Shown: positions 46,676-56,318, counted from the first letter of the stretch. The stretch: DNA of 64,000 bases from Synechococcus sp. UW105 (GCF_900473935.1 NZ_UCNN01000027.1:103120-167119); one strand, 5' to 3'. Program-made: numbers and translations. The notes: generated by a model not told the origin, from the sequence alone.

Positions 46676-47494
46676 TCAAGAGCAGTTGCTGCGCCCAGTC
46701 ACGTTCAGTTCGTTCCAGTGGGTGATGAGATGTTCGTGCTCTGTGAGGTCGGGATCTTGCTGCCAGCCCGCCACATAACCAAGGCTATGGCTGACGCCTG
46801 CCTGACGAGCCATTAGCAGATCAGAATCGGCGTCACCGATCAGGGCGCATTGACGTGGGTTCAGCCCCAAGATCTTGCATAGGCCTTGGACGGCCTCCGG
46901 ATTGGGTTTGCTCGGCAGATCCTCTGCGCTCCAGATGCCGGCGATGTGACCGTCCAGATCGTGGCTGCGTAAAAAGGCCTGAATACCCGCTCGGGTGTCA
47001 TTGCTGATCACTGCACAGGTGACACCGGCGTCTCTGAGTTGGTCGAGAAATGTTCTTGCCGCTGGTAATAACGGGCTGGATTGCCTTGGCTTGTCGAGCT
47101 TGGCAAGGCCCACTTCGTTGTTGACGGCCTCTGCAAAGGTTCGCTCTGCCAGCAGGAGTGCCCTCGGCCAGCTCAGGCCCATCAGGCTGAACACCGTTGC
47201 CGTTGCTAGAAGATTGTGCTCCCTCGAAGCCACAGCCAGAAGGCCGTCAGGGCTGACGCCTTGGTCGGAGAGTCCGTAAGCGCGATGGAGTAGCGCCCTG
47301 AGCTTTGTTTCAGCAGCACTGTCGCGTTGATCTGAGCCGGCCGTGATGTCGGCATAGCACTGGCAGGCCGCATTGATGCGACTGGTCCCCTGTGTGATCA
47401 GTCTGGGTTCGCTATGGGAAAGGGTGCCGTCCTTATCGAACAGCACCCCTTCAATCTCACCCAGAAGCTCGCCCCTAAGCAGCAACTGAGCCAT
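46676..47494 (-). CDS. HAD-superfamily phosphatase
   Basis: A 272-residue protein. Motif I LFDKDGTLSHSEP near residue 19, motif II VISNDTRAG near 162, the Lys region LPSKPNPEAV near 193 and motif IV IGDADSDLLMARQAG near 219. The cap domain inserted after motif I fits a phosphoglycolate-phosphatase-like subfamily. The substrate is unknown. It lies between rpsA and metK on the same strand. Confidence 0.85.
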   Translation of the reverse strand: MAQLLLRGELLGEIEGVLFDKDGTLSHSEPRLITQGTSRINAACQCYADITAGSDQRDSAAETKLRALLHRAYGLSDQGVSPDGLLAVASREHNLLATATVFSLMGLSWPRALLLAERTFAEAVNNEVGLAKLDKPRQSSPLLPAARTFLDQLRDAGVTCAVISNDTRAGIQAFLRSHDLDGHIAGIWSAEDLPSKPNPEAVQGLCKILGLNPRQCALIGDADSDLLMARQAGVSHSLGYVAGWQQDPDLTEHEHLITHWNELNVTGRSNCS

Positions 47495-47510
47495 TCATCT
47501 CAGGCGACGA

Positions 47511-48605
47511 TCAACCCATCATGCCGCCGTAGGCCTCCTCGCCCTCTTCAGCCTGCTCCAGCAGCATCTGCTTGTAGCGGGCTGCCATCTCCTCTGCCTT
47601 GTCGAACACCTTCTGAGGATCAGTGAGCATGTCACCGGGTTCGGGTTCGAGGGCTTTGGTGGAGAGGGAGATGCGTCCCCGCTCGGCATCAAGGTCGATG
47701 ATCATCACCTTCATCTGATCATTCACGTTCAGCACCGAGTGGGGGGTCTCGATGTGTTCATGACTGATCTCAGAGATGTGCAGCAGGCCACTGACACCAC
47801 CGATGTCGATGAAGGCGCCGTAGGGCTTGATGCCACGCACGGTGCCAATCACAACTTCGCCCACCTCGAGGCGGTTCATCTTGCGTTCGACCAGCGCACG
47901 GCGGTGGCTGAGCACCAAGCGGTTCCGCTCCTCGTCCACTTCGAGGAATTTCAGTGGCAGGAAGTCGGCCACAAGCTCTTCCTTCGGCTTGCGAGTACTG
48001 ATGTGGCTGCCAGGAATGAAGCCGCGCAGGCCTTCAACGCGGACCAAGGCACCACCACGGTTGGTGGCGAACACTTCTGAGTAGATCGTGGCGTCTTCTT
48101 TCTGCAGTTGACGGACTCGTTCCCAGGCCCGCTGATATTCAATGCGTCGAATGGAGAGAGCGAGCTGACCGTCTTCGTTCTCCTCACTCATGATGAAGAA
48201 CTCGCGGATCTCTCCGGGTTGCAGCACATCACTGAGGCCTTCGACCCGGTTGATCGAGACCTCTTGCATGGGCATAAAGGCTGCCGTCTTGGCGCCGATA
48301 TCGATCATTGCCCCTTTCGACTCAAGCGCAAACACCGTGCCATTGACGATGTCTCCGGGCTTGAAGTTGTAGTCGTATTTGCTCAGCAGAGCAGCAAACT
48401 CATCAATGGAGAAGCCTGCGCTCTCCAGATCGCTTGGGTTGGCCCGGCTGCTGGGGTCGTCAGCAGTGGGCACATCCTCCGGAATGCTCAGATCCTCTTC
48501 GGCGAAGGCTTCAGCCATGGCTTCTGCGCCGGTGGCTTCAATTGCAGCGTCCTGCTCGCTGGTTGCTGCTGGATCCTGAACCTGATCAGTGGAGGTGACA
48601 GACAT
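47511..48605 (-). CDS. rpsA: 30S ribosomal protein S1, three S1 domains
   Basis: A 364-residue protein. An acidic N-terminal 70 residues is followed by three S1 RNA-binding repeats: about 80-150 (KPGDIVNGTVFALESKGAMI), 168-233 (VFATNRGGALVRVEGLRGFI) and 250-320 (EVGEVVIGTVRGIKPYGAFI). The shorter three-repeat form is typical of cyanobacteria, compared with six in E. coli. It helps mRNA loading on the ribosome. Confidence 0.93.
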   Translation of the reverse strand: MSVTSTDQVQDPAATSEQDAAIEATGAEAMAEAFAEEDLSIPEDVPTADDPSSRANPSDLESAGFSIDEFAALLSKYDYNFKPGDIVNGTVFALESKGAMIDIGAKTAAFMPMQEVSINRVEGLSDVLQPGEIREFFIMSEENEDGQLALSIRRIEYQRAWERVRQLQKEDATIYSEVFATNRGGALVRVEGLRGFIPGSHISTRKPKEELVADFLPLKFLEVDEERNRLVLSHRRALVERKMNRLEVGEVVIGTVRGIKPYGAFIDIGGVSGLLHISEISHEHIETPHSVLNVNDQMKVMIIDLDAERGRISLSTKALEPEPGDMLTDPQKVFDKAEEMAARYKQMLLEQAEEGEEAYGGMMG

Positions 48606-48705
48606 GGAGGGTTGGCGGTCTGCCCTGAGGCAGTGCGAAAAGAAGGATGCTGAGGCCCGCCGACCTCAGGCAATCGATCTTTCATCCTACAGATCAGCCC
48701 CAGGC

Positions 48706-49182
48706 TCAAACGACGACAAGCTTGCCGTTGCTGCTGCTGTGCATGCCTTCGAGGGTGGCGACGAAGTCACTGATCCCCTGAAATTGGCGATAGACAGAGG
48801 CGAAGCGCACATAGGCAACTTCATTGAGGTCTTTGAGCTGGTTCAGGACAAGCTCGCCGATCTCTTGGCTAGACACTTCCCTGCTGCTTCGTTGCTGGAG
48901 AGAGAGCTCCAGTTCATCGACGACATTTTCCAGTCGGTCTGCGGATAAACCGGTTTTTTCACAGGCGCGACCAAGTCCGTGAAGGAGTTTGGTGCGACTG
49001 AACGTTTCACGGTTGCCATTGCGTTTCAACACCGTGATCGGCATCGTCTCCACCCGTTCATAGGTGGTGAAGCGAAATTCGCAATTCAGGCATTCACGCC
49101 TCCGCCTCACACTTTTTCCGCCGTCGGCAGAACGGGATTCCAGCACCCGACTATCTGTGTTTTGGCAGGAAGGGCACTGCAC
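48706..49182 (-). CDS. nrdR: transcriptional repressor NrdR
   Basis: A 158-residue protein from a GTG. An N-terminal zinc ribbon ([17 protein letters not shown] and [15 protein letters not shown]) is followed by an ATP-cone domain ([20 protein letters not shown] near residue 48). NrdR represses ribonucleotide reductase genes when dATP is high. It lies 100 bases upstream of rpsA, same strand. Confidence 0.95.
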   Translation of the reverse strand: MQCPSCQNTDSRVLESRSADGGKSVRRRRECLNCEFRFTTYERVETMPITVLKRNGNRETFSRTKLLHGLGRACEKTGLSADRLENVVDELELSLQQRSSREVSSQEIGELVLNQLKDLNEVAYVRFASVYRQFQGISDFVATLEGMHSSSNGKLVVV

Positions 49183-49311
49183 GCCCGCGCGTCTCCTTGG
49201 AGAGAATTTGTTCCAAGTTTAGACGCGTTGTCGAGCGATGAAAAGTGGGCGATTCCGTGTTCTTTGGTTTTGCTATCGGCATCAAGGTTTGAATTCATCG
49301 TTTTTCCCAAT

Positions 49312-49338
49312 AAAAAACCCCGCCTGATGGCGGGGTTG
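49312..49338 (-). terminator. intrinsic terminator of psbB-psbT
   Basis: On the minus strand AACCCCGCC pairs with GGCGGGGTT around a 4-base ATCA loop, followed by a T-run. Confidence 0.88.
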
Positions 49339-49355
49339 ATTGAAGGAAACCTGAA

Positions 49356-49451
49356 TCACTTGCCGATCTTCGGGGGATCGCGGAATGCGATCGCAAAAAA
49401 GAGAGTGGCAATCGCCAGGGTGAGGATGAGGATGTAAGCAAGGCTGTCCAT
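49356..49451 (-). CDS. psbT: photosystem II protein PsbT
   Basis: A 31-residue single-helix thylakoid protein: [20 protein letters not shown] then [10 protein letters not shown]. It sits at the PSII dimer interface. It lies 21 bases after psbB, the usual psbB-psbT arrangement, with a terminator after it. Confidence 0.95.
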   Translation of the reverse strand: MDSLAYILILTLAIATLFFAIAFRDPPKIGK

Positions 49452-49472
49452 CGAGAATCTCCGGTAGGGCGA

Positions 49473-51032
49473 TCAGCTGAGAGGTGAGCCTGCCGGGGGC
49501 ACAAAGCCCTCGGGAAGTCGACGGGTTGAGCGGTCGCCCAGTTTTTGGAACAGACCAAACTCAACTTGTTCGCCAAGATCGGGATCGATACCAGCAAACA
49601 CGTCGCGATAAAGGGTGCGAGCACCGTGCCAGATGTGTCCGAAGAAGAACAGCAAGGCAAAGACCGCATGCCCGAAGGTGAACCAGCCTCGTGGTGAGCT
49701 GCGGAAGGTGCCGTCGGAGTTATAGGTTTCGCGGTCGAATTCAAAGGCTTCACCCAGTTGAGCCTTACGCGCCAGACGCTTCACGACCGCAGGATCAGTG
49801 AAGGTTTGTCCGTCGAGAGCTCCGCCATAGACCGTTGCAGTCACTCCTTGTTGTTCGAAGGAGTATTTCGCTTCAGCGCGGCGGAATGGGATGTCAGCGC
49901 GGACGATGCCCTCGCTGTCTTCCATCACCACAGGGAAGTTCTCGAAGAAGTTGGGAATCCGACGAACCTGAAGATCACGGCCTTCGCTATCGGTGAAGGA
50001 GATATGGCCAACCCAGCCAGTGGCAAGGCCATCACCATTCACCATCGGGCCAACGCGGAAGAGGCCGCCCTTGGCAGGACTGTTGCCCACATAGTCATAG
50101 AAGGCAAGCTTTTCCGGAATGGCTCCGTAGGCTTCTTTCGCTGAGGCCCCTTCGTCCATTGCGGTCTGGACGCGACGGTTGATCTCAGTTTTGAAGTAGC
50201 TCTGATCCCATTGGTAACGGGTAGGGCCAAACAGCTCGATGGGTGTGGCAGCAGCGCCGTACCACATCGTTCCAGCCACCACAAAAGCTGAGAAGAAAAC
50301 AGCTGCGATGGCACTAGCCAGAACCGTTTCGATGTTGCCCATCCGAAGGGCCTTGTAGAGGCGCTCTGGGGGACGGGATGTGATGTGGAAAATGCCGGCA
50401 ATGATGCCGACGATGCCAGCAGCGATGTGGTGGGCAACAATGCCGCCTGGATTGAAGGGATTGAATCCTTCTGGCCCCCAGGCCGGCTGAACCGGTTCAA
50501 GGTGACCAGTGATTCCATAGGCATCCGAGACCCACATCCCTGGGCCGAAGACACCAGTGAGGTGGAAAGCTCCGAAGCTGAAGCAGCCCAGTCCGGCAAG
50601 CAACAGATGGATTCCGAAGATCTTGGGAAGGTCCAGAGCAGGTTCCCCTGTGCGGGGGTCCTGCCAGATCTCAAGATCCCAGTAGGTCCAGTGCCAGATG
50701 GCGGCCAGCATCAGCAGGCCACTGAAAATGATGTGGGCAGCAGCGACGCCTTCAAAGCTCCAGAAGCCAGGGTCTACACCGGTTTCACCGGTGATACTCC
50801 AGCCTCCCCAGCTCCCGGTGACACCGAGGCGGGCCATGAAGGGCATCACAAACATGCCCTGACGCCACATCGGATTCAGGACTGGATCCGATGGGTCGAA
50901 AATGGCGAGTTCGTAGAGAGCCATCGAGCCGGCCCAGCCGGCAACGAGGGCTGTGTGCATGAGGTGCACGGCCAGAAGTCGGCCGGGGTCGTTAATTACG
51001 ACTGTGTGCACCCGATACCAGGGCAATCCCAT
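49473..51032 (-). CDS. psbB: photosystem II CP47 antenna protein
   Basis: A 519-residue, six-helix chlorophyll-binding inner antenna of [24 protein letters not shown] is the canonical start, with many His ligands ([48 protein letters not shown]). The large lumenal loop lies at about 260-450 and the last helix reads [20 protein letters not shown]. The length is normal. It leads psbB-psbT. Confidence 0.98.
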   Translation of the reverse strand: MGLPWYRVHTVVINDPGRLLAVHLMHTALVAGWAGSMALYELAIFDPSDPVLNPMWRQGMFVMPFMARLGVTGSWGGWSITGETGVDPGFWSFEGVAAAHIIFSGLLMLAAIWHWTYWDLEIWQDPRTGEPALDLPKIFGIHLLLAGLGCFSFGAFHLTGVFGPGMWVSDAYGITGHLEPVQPAWGPEGFNPFNPGGIVAHHIAAGIVGIIAGIFHITSRPPERLYKALRMGNIETVLASAIAAVFFSAFVVAGTMWYGAAATPIELFGPTRYQWDQSYFKTEINRRVQTAMDEGASAKEAYGAIPEKLAFYDYVGNSPAKGGLFRVGPMVNGDGLATGWVGHISFTDSEGRDLQVRRIPNFFENFPVVMEDSEGIVRADIPFRRAEAKYSFEQQGVTATVYGGALDGQTFTDPAVVKRLARKAQLGEAFEFDRETYNSDGTFRSSPRGWFTFGHAVFALLFFFGHIWHGARTLYRDVFAGIDPDLGEQVEFGLFQKLGDRSTRRLPEGFVPPAGSPLS

Positions 51033-51285
51033 GGGTCAGGTTCAGGGGAACGAGCTGCCAATGCAGCCAGACCCAGGGATCGTAAGGGTTGTTCCACGGC
51101 GTTCGTGCTCTGCTGTCGCGAGCTGCAACGTGTTGTGGCATGGGATTTGGACGCGCAGGCAATCCCCGGGCCCTGTGATGTTGCAGCCTCGAAGCGGCCC
51201 CGCTTGATCGGGATGCCCCCGAGCTCCGGTTACAAAACGAAACGCCTGCCCTCAGAATGCACCAACCTCGATCCACCAGTTCGCC

Positions 51286-51741
51286 ATGCCTGTGATCCGA
51301 TTCGTCCGCGAAGGGCGTGATGTTGAGTGTTATCCGGGCGAAAACCTGCGGGATGTGGCGCTCAGGGAAGGCATCGAGCTGTATGGGCTCAAGGGGCGAC
51401 TCGGCAACTGCAACGGCTGTGGGCAGTGCATCACCTGCTTCGTTGAGATCTCAGGTGGTGGTCCTGCATCGCTGTCTCCGCGCACGACTGTGGAGGATGC
51501 AAAGCTCAAGCGTCGTCCTGATGCTTGGAGGTTGGCTTGTCAGTCCTTGGTTGAGCAGTCGGTCATCGTGCTGACCAAGCCTCAGGCTGGTCTTCCGAAT
51601 CGTGATCTCAAGATCAAGACTGCTCTTGCCGAGACACTTCCCGCGGGTCCTACGGCTTGGCCTGTGATTGAGCCCATTGAGGATTCAGGCGATGAAGGCA
51701 CCGACGCGACAGATCCTGCTGGTTCGGCCCAGCCTGGATAG
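51286..51741 (+). CDS. 2Fe-2S ferredoxin-like protein
   Basis: A 151-residue protein. The [2Fe-2S] domain has LGNCNGCGQCITCFVEISG near residue 37 (cysteines spaced C-x2-C-x2-C-x2-C, more than the usual pattern) and a fourth-ligand region RLACQSLV near 83. An acidic, Pro-rich tail of about 50 residues follows. It is a variant of the plant-type ferredoxins found in cyanobacteria near psbM. The electron partner is unknown. Confidence 0.82.
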   Translation: MPVIRFVREGRDVECYPGENLRDVALREGIELYGLKGRLGNCNGCGQCITCFVEISGGGPASLSPRTTVEDAKLKRRPDAWRLACQSLVEQSVIVLTKPQAGLPNRDLKIKTALAETLPAGPTAWPVIEPIEDSGDEGTDATDPAGSAQPG

Positions 51742-51833
51742 GGGGAAGCTGCTACGCCCGATGACGAGGGCTGAAGCAACGTTCCGGAAGGTCGCCGAAC
51801 GGTGATACCTTCCGATTGCATCTTTCATCAGCC

Positions 51834-51938
51834 ATGGAAACCAACGATCTCGGCTTTGTTGCCAGTCTTCTGTTCGTTCTGGTTCCGACTGTCTTCCTGA
51901 TCATTCTCTATATCCAGACCAATAGCCGTCAGGGTTGA
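51834..51938 (+). CDS. psbM: photosystem II protein PsbM
   Basis: A 34-residue single-helix PSII protein: [20 protein letters not shown] then [13 protein letters not shown]. It lies at the PSII dimer interface with PsbT. It is 92 bases after the ferredoxin-like gene. Confidence 0.95.
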   Translation: METNDLGFVASLLFVLVPTVFLIILYIQTNSRQG

Positions 51939-51965
51939 ACTGGAGGTATTGCCGGAGCTGGCAGC

Positions 51966-52814
51966 TCAGCTGCGCTCCGGTTCTCTCACCAGCATCACGG
52001 GGGCAGGTGCATGCACCCTGATGTAGTCGCTCACTGAGCCGCCCAACAACTTGTCGAGATCCACAAGGCCACGGGCCACGAGTGGACGGCGGTCTTGGGA
52101 GGCAATCACCACAAGATCTGCATTGGTGTCTTTCGCGGCTTTGCAGACCCCCCGACCCACGTCTGCGTCGGTGATATGCATGGGCTTCATGTCGACCCCG
52201 AAGCTTCTCGCCCGTTGCACTGCTGCGTTCAGGAGCTCATCACGCTTGTTGTTGGCGCCCCTTGAGGGTGCGAGGTCCTGGCGGGCAACATGGACACCGA
52301 TGAGCTGGCCGCCTGGGATGTCGCGAACCATTTCGCAGGCCAGCTTGAGGGCGTCATCGCCAACGCCTGTGCCATCCACGGTGACCATCACCCTGTTCAC
52401 GTGGCGCACGTAAAGGTCATCCCTGACCAGCAGCATCGGGCGGGTGGAGAGTTGGAAGACGTATTGGCTCGTGCTGTTGGCGAGAATCGACTGGAGGCGG
52501 CCAAGCCCTCTGGATCCCATCACGATCAGATCGGCGTTGAGTTCTTCGGCCACCTTCAGCACGGTTTGCTTGGCGTCGCCGTTGCGAATGATCGAGTTCA
52601 CTTCAGTGGCATCAAGGCCCATGCGTCCCACCGCTTGGGCCATCAATGACGCGGCAGCTCCCCAGTGCTCTTCAGAGTCAACTGAGCCTTGCTCGGGTAC
52701 AACGTGGAGCAGGTTGATGCGAGCGGCGCGGAATCCGGGAAGATCGCGCAGCATGCGAACCATCTCCTCCACATGCCCCTTGCCAGAATCGGCGATCAGC
52801 AGGTTCTTAAACAC
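51966..52814 (-). CDS. tandem universal stress protein
   Basis: A 282-residue protein with two UspA domains. Each has a strand-helix start (FKNLLIADSGKGHVEEMVRM; RVMVTVDGTGVGDDALKLAC) and a nucleotide-loop region; the first reads IVMGSRGLGRLQSILANSTS near residue 98, and the second VIASQDRRPL is degenerate. I use the GTG at 52814, because the longer frame to 52868 adds a polar, unlike-family tail that overlaps the divergent thioesterase. Conserved in marine Synechococcus from memory. Confidence 0.82.
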   Translation of the reverse strand: MFKNLLIADSGKGHVEEMVRMLRDLPGFRAARINLLHVVPEQGSVDSEEHWGAAASLMAQAVGRMGLDATEVNSIIRNGDAKQTVLKVAEELNADLIVMGSRGLGRLQSILANSTSQYVFQLSTRPMLLVRDDLYVRHVNRVMVTVDGTGVGDDALKLACEMVRDIPGGQLIGVHVARQDLAPSRGANNKRDELLNAAVQRARSFGVDMKPMHITDADVGRGVCKAAKDTNADLVVIASQDRRPLVARGLVDLDKLLGGSVSDYIRVHAPAPVMLVREPERS

Positions 52815-52866
52815 GATCTCGTTTTGGCTGTGCTGCAGCCTATGGCGAGACTCCCGCCCCTGAGAC

Positions 52867-53316
52867 ATGGCGATTGAGAGCGTTACGACCTCCCCCTGGA
52901 CGCTGGAGAAGCGCGTGCTTCCTCAGCACACCGACTACGCCGGAGTGATGTGGCATGGGGCTTACCTTGCTTGGCTTGAAGAGGCCCGGGTTGAGGCGCT
53001 TGCTGCCGTGGGTATGCCGTATTGCCGTGTTTCGGACGAGGGGTATGAGATGCCGGTGGTGCGCCTTCAGCTCCACTACCGGCAGGCGCTTTCCCATGGG
53101 GATCGTGTGATTGTTGAGAGTCAGGTGCTTCCGCGTCTGGGTGTTCGATGGCCCTGGCATGCACGCTTTTGTCTCCCGGATGGGACCTGCGCGGCGGAGG
53201 CGGAGGTGGAGCTTGTCATCGTGCAGAGCTCGGGAGAAGGTCGCGGGGTGTTGAGACGGCCTCCAGCTTTCCTGGCGCCTGCGCTGGCCGCACTGACGCA
53301 GGGCCCCAGCCTGTAG
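52867..53316 (+). CDS. 4HBT hotdog-fold acyl-CoA thioesterase
   Basis: A 149-residue protein. The hotdog signature QHTDYAGVMWHGAYLAWLEE near residue 20 contains the catalytic Asp, with VVRLQLHYRQALSHGD near 64. A DHNA-CoA thioesterase role in phylloquinone synthesis is possible, but other acyl-CoA substrates cannot be excluded. It is divergent from the stress protein, 28 bases before dprA. Confidence 0.8.
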   Translation: MAIESVTTSPWTLEKRVLPQHTDYAGVMWHGAYLAWLEEARVEALAAVGMPYCRVSDEGYEMPVVRLQLHYRQALSHGDRVIVESQVLPRLGVRWPWHARFCLPDGTCAAEAEVELVIVQSSGEGRGVLRRPPAFLAPALAALTQGPSL

Positions 53317-53343
53317 TCTAGTTCATGCGTACTATTCGATGCT

Positions 53344-54465
53344 GTGCGGCGATGGTGGTGGGTCTGGAGTCATTGCCCTGGGATTGGCGCGGCGCGGATG
53401 GTTCGCTTGCTGGAGCTGGCTGACCGTTATGACACTGACCTTGCGGGCCTCTGGGGGTGGTCGAGCGCTCGGTTGCAGGCTGAGCCGGGGTGGCCTGACC
53501 ACCTGTTGTTAAGCATTAATGCTTATCGAGGCCTGGTGGGGACCTGTCCAGCTTGTGACCCTCCTGATCAGGTGCTGCTACCGATGGATCGGCAATGGCC
53601 AGCAGGGTTTAAGGACCTCCGCCGTCCACCTTTGAGGATGTTCTGGCGGGGCAATGCCTCTTTGCTGAACGCCTTGGGTTCAGGTCAGGCCGTTGCTGTT
53701 GTGGGTTCTCGGCGCCCATCCATGCATGGGCTAAAGGCGGCAGAGCTTCTCGGGGAGGCTTTGGCTCGTGCTGGTTGGCCTGTGGTGAGTGGTTTGGCGG
53801 AGGGGATCGATGCTGCTGCCCATCGTGGTTGCCTGCAGGCAGGAGGGCAGCCGGTGGCGGTGCTGGGCACCCCATTGGAGCGGGTCTATCCACCGGAGCA
53901 TCATCAGCTTCAGGCTGACGTGGCTGAGGCGGGACTGCTCTTCACCGAGCTGGCCCCTGAGTCCAAGGTGCAGCGGTCTAGTTTTGCTTTGCGCAATCGG
54001 TTGCTGGTGGCACTGGCCCGTGCGGTGGTGGTGGTTGAGTGCCCCCAAAACAGTGGTGCGCTCATCACTGCCCGGGCCGCGCTGGAGCAAGGACGTGCGC
54101 TTTGGTCCATGCCTGCAGACGTGCTGCGTCCTTCCGGTCAGGGAAGCAATCGTTTGTTTCTGGAGGGTGCCAGGCCGTTGCTCGATCCTGACCAGCTGCT
54201 GCAGACCCTTGGCCAGGCCCCTCTCGCTGAGTTGCCTTCGTCGGCTGCTTCTCGCCATCCTTCAGGGCGATCCCTGGTGGAAGCCCGGCGGCGGCTATTG
54301 CAGCGAGACCCCATGCTCAAGGCCATGCTTGAGGAGGGCGCCACGCTTCAGAGCCTGGCGAATCGCCTGGCTCGCAGTCCTGTTGACCTGGCGGAACAAC
54401 TCGTGGCGCTTGAGTTGGAGGGTGTCTTGAAAGCGGAGCCTGGCATGCGCTGGCGGCTTGCTTAG
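53344..54465 (+). CDS. dprA: DNA processing protein DprA
   Basis: A 373-residue protein from a GTG. The Rossmann-like core has VAVVGSRRPSMHGLKAAELL near residue 118, SGLAEGIDAAAHRGCL near 150 and VVVECPQNSGALITARAALE near 220. A C-terminal winged-helix-like domain begins near 310. DprA loads RecA on incoming single-stranded DNA during transformation. With comF in the same window this suggests natural competence. It lies 8 bases before prmC. Confidence 0.93.
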   Translation: MRRWWWVWSHCPGIGAARMVRLLELADRYDTDLAGLWGWSSARLQAEPGWPDHLLLSINAYRGLVGTCPACDPPDQVLLPMDRQWPAGFKDLRRPPLRMFWRGNASLLNALGSGQAVAVVGSRRPSMHGLKAAELLGEALARAGWPVVSGLAEGIDAAAHRGCLQAGGQPVAVLGTPLERVYPPEHHQLQADVAEAGLLFTELAPESKVQRSSFALRNRLLVALARAVVVVECPQNSGALITARAALEQGRALWSMPADVLRPSGQGSNRLFLEGARPLLDPDQLLQTLGQAPLAELPSSAASRHPSGRSLVEARRRLLQRDPMLKAMLEEGATLQSLANRLARSPVDLAEQLVALELEGVLKAEPGMRWRLA

Positions 54466-54473
54466 CTGGGGCG

Positions 54474-55370
54474 ATGGCATCACGGGTGCTGAGAGGGGAA
54501 GACCTGCTGGCTTGGCGGCGTCGTCTGTTAGCCGAGGGAGGTCGCAGGGTGGATCTCGATTGGCTGCTGGATCTGGGTGGCGGCCTGCGTTGGCGAGATC
54601 TTCAGAAAGTGCAGCTCGATCCCGGCGGTGTCCAGGTTCATCTCATCTGTTCACTGGATGCACTGGAGCGATTGTGGTGGCGGCATCGTCATGATCAGAT
54701 CCCTCTACAGCACCTTGTTGGCCGTTGTCCCTGGCGGCAGTTTGAGCTGTTTGTGTCGCCGGATGCTCTGATCCCCCGTCAGGAAACAGAGCAGCTGGTT
54801 GATCTGGCCTTTGCTCTTGGCGCTGAGTGTGAGGCCGAACCCGCTTCGAGGCTTCGGATGTGGGCTGATCTGGGTACGGGCAGCGGAGCGTTGGCCCTTG
54901 CTCTGGCTGCTCACTGGCCTCAATGGCAGGGGCATGCTGTGGATTGCAGCGCTGCTGCCCTTGCCCTGGCGCGCCGAAACCTTGCCCGATGGGCACCGGG
55001 TGCTGACTGGAACTTGCACCAGGGATGTTGGTGGGATCCGCTTCGGCCGTGGTGGGGACATTTGGATGTGGTGGTGTGCAACCCCCCCTATATCCCTGAG
55101 CTTGTGGTGGATCAACTGGATCCAGTGGTGCGTGATCATGAGCCACGCCTTGCTCTTGATGGAGGCAGTGATGGTCTCCAGAGCTGCCGCACGGTTGTCG
55201 CTGGAGCAGCCGTCGCCTTGGCCCCAGGGGGGTGGTTGCTGTTGGAACACCACCATGATCAGAGTGATGCCGTTCTGTCGCTCATGGCCAAGGCTGGGTT
55301 GATCAATGCCAGGTCCGAGAAGGATCTTCAGGGCATTCGCCGGTTTGCCGTCGCTCGTCGTGCAGGCTGA
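54474..55370 (+). CDS. prmC: peptide chain release factor N5-glutamine methyltransferase
   Basis: A 298-residue protein. The N-terminal helical domain is followed by LVGRCPWRQFELFVSPDALI near residue 81. The SAM motif WADLGTGSGALALALAAHWP lies near 125, and the catalytic VVCNPPYIPE near 201 (NPPY methylates the Gln side chain of the GGQ loop in release factors). It sits in the run dprA-prmC-tsaC, all closely spaced on the plus strand. Confidence 0.93.
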   Translation: MASRVLRGEDLLAWRRRLLAEGGRRVDLDWLLDLGGGLRWRDLQKVQLDPGGVQVHLICSLDALERLWWRHRHDQIPLQHLVGRCPWRQFELFVSPDALIPRQETEQLVDLAFALGAECEAEPASRLRMWADLGTGSGALALALAAHWPQWQGHAVDCSAAALALARRNLARWAPGADWNLHQGCWWDPLRPWWGHLDVVVCNPPYIPELVVDQLDPVVRDHEPRLALDGGSDGLQSCRTVVAGAAVALAPGGWLLLEHHHDQSDAVLSLMAKAGLINARSEKDLQGIRRFAVARRAG

Positions 55371-55397
55371 GGGAGTTCTGCACCCGTCGGGTTGTTC

Positions 55398-56030
55398 ATG
55401 TCAGGTCAGCAGCCAATCGTTCTTTCCAGCGACGCGATTGCCGATCATCTCCTCAAGGGGGGAGCGGCTGTGATGCCTACGGACACACTGCCCGCCATGG
55501 CAGCCGTTCCAGCCCATGCCGGTCAGTTATGGAGATTGAAGCGACGCCCGCGGGAGAAGCCCTTGATCTTGATGGCAGCAAGCGGTGAGGTTCTTCTGCA
55601 GCTTGCTGTGCCTGAGGCCCAGCCAACGGCCTCCAGCCTCGCCCACCAGCACTGGCCTGGAGCTCTCACGTTGGTGGTGCCGGTCGGTGCTGATCCTGCC
55701 GCGCAGGCCATGCTCCAGGCTCTCAACCCAGCTGCCACAAGTCTTGGCCTGCGAGTACCCGCCTGTCAGCAGGCCAGAGCCTTACTGGCCAAAACCGGCC
55801 CTTTGGCAACCACCAGCTGCAATCCTGCGGGGGCTGCTGCCGCGCTCAATCCTGAACAGGCCTGTCGCTACTTCCCCCAATTGCCACTGTTGGGCCCGCT
55901 GGACTGGCCGCAGCCATTGGGTTTGGCCAGTACCGTTCTCGCCTGGGAGCCTCAGAACCGCTGGCAGATGTTGCGCCAGGGTGCTGTGATGCCAGCAGGA
56001 GTGGGTTCTCCGCCGTCATGCTTTGGCTGA
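55398..56030 (+). CDS. tsaC: L-threonylcarbamoyladenylate synthase (TsaC/YrdC)
   Basis: A 210-residue protein from the ATG at 55398 (the frame opens at a TTG two codons upstream). YrdC fold: AVMPTDTLPAMAAVPAH near residue 24, KRRPREKPLILMA near 48, LGLRVPACQQ near 116 and TTSCNPAGAAA near 137. It makes threonylcarbamoyl-AMP for the t6A base of tRNAs. Overlapped at the end by a small membrane-protein gene. Confidence 0.9.
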   Translation: MSGQQPIVLSSDAIADHLLKGGAAVMPTDTLPAMAAVPAHAGQLWRLKRRPREKPLILMAASGEVLLQLAVPEAQPTASSLAHQHWPGALTLVVPVGADPAAQAMLQALNPAATSLGLRVPACQQARALLAKTGPLATTSCNPAGAAAALNPEQACRYFPQLPLLGPLDWPQPLGLASTVLAWEPQNRWQMLRQGAVMPAGVGSPPSCFG

Positions 56031-56176
56031 TCGCATTGGTGTTGGTGCTGCAGAGCCTGGGGTTCTGGTTGGGTGACCCGCTTGTGCACGTAGCAACAGC
56101 ACTGATCAGCCTGAAAGCTCTCCCCTTGCTGTTGGCGGTGGTGGGGGGCTGGCTGCTGGCTGGCCGTAAGGCCTGA
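56018..56176 (+). CDS. small membrane protein, 52 residues
   Basis: ATG at 56018 lies inside the end of tsaC (13-base overlap). Two hydrophobic helices: LWLIALVLVLQSLGFWLG and ISLKALPLLLAVVGGWLLAG. It ends ATGA-free with TGA inside the left arm of a strong hairpin. I recognise no family; it is probably a conserved picocyanobacterial membrane peptide. Confidence 0.65.
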   Translation: MLWLIALVLVLQSLGFWLGDPLVHVATALISLKALPLLLAVVGGWLLAGRKA

Positions 56177-56210
56177 TCTCTCGCCCTTGAAGAGGGCGAG
56201 AGATCAGGCC
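56170..56210. terminator. perfect 18-bp hairpin between converging genes
   Basis: GGCCTGATCTCTCGCCCT pairs without a mismatch with its complement after a 5-base TGAAG loop. It lies between the rightward tsaC transcript and the leftward tRNA-Thr gene. There is no T-run on the plus strand. It may act as a two-way terminator or RNA end stabiliser. Confidence 0.7.
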
Positions 56211-56220
56211 ATGTCTTCGA

Positions 56221-56292
56221 AGCCGGCTAACGGATTTGAACCGATGACCTTCGCTTTACAAAAGCGCTGCTCTACCACTGAGCTAAGCCGGC
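56221..56292 (-). tRNA. tRNA-Thr (TGT)
   Basis: The minus strand folds as a full cloverleaf: acceptor GCCGGCT with AGCCGGC, D-arm GCTCAGTGGTAGAGC, anticodon stem GCGCT/AGCGA region with anticodon TGT, T-arm ATCGGTTCAAATCCGTT. 72 bases, no encoded CCA. Confidence 0.95.
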
Positions 56293-56318
56293 AACGTCGG
56301 AAGTGTACCGGCCTGCTT

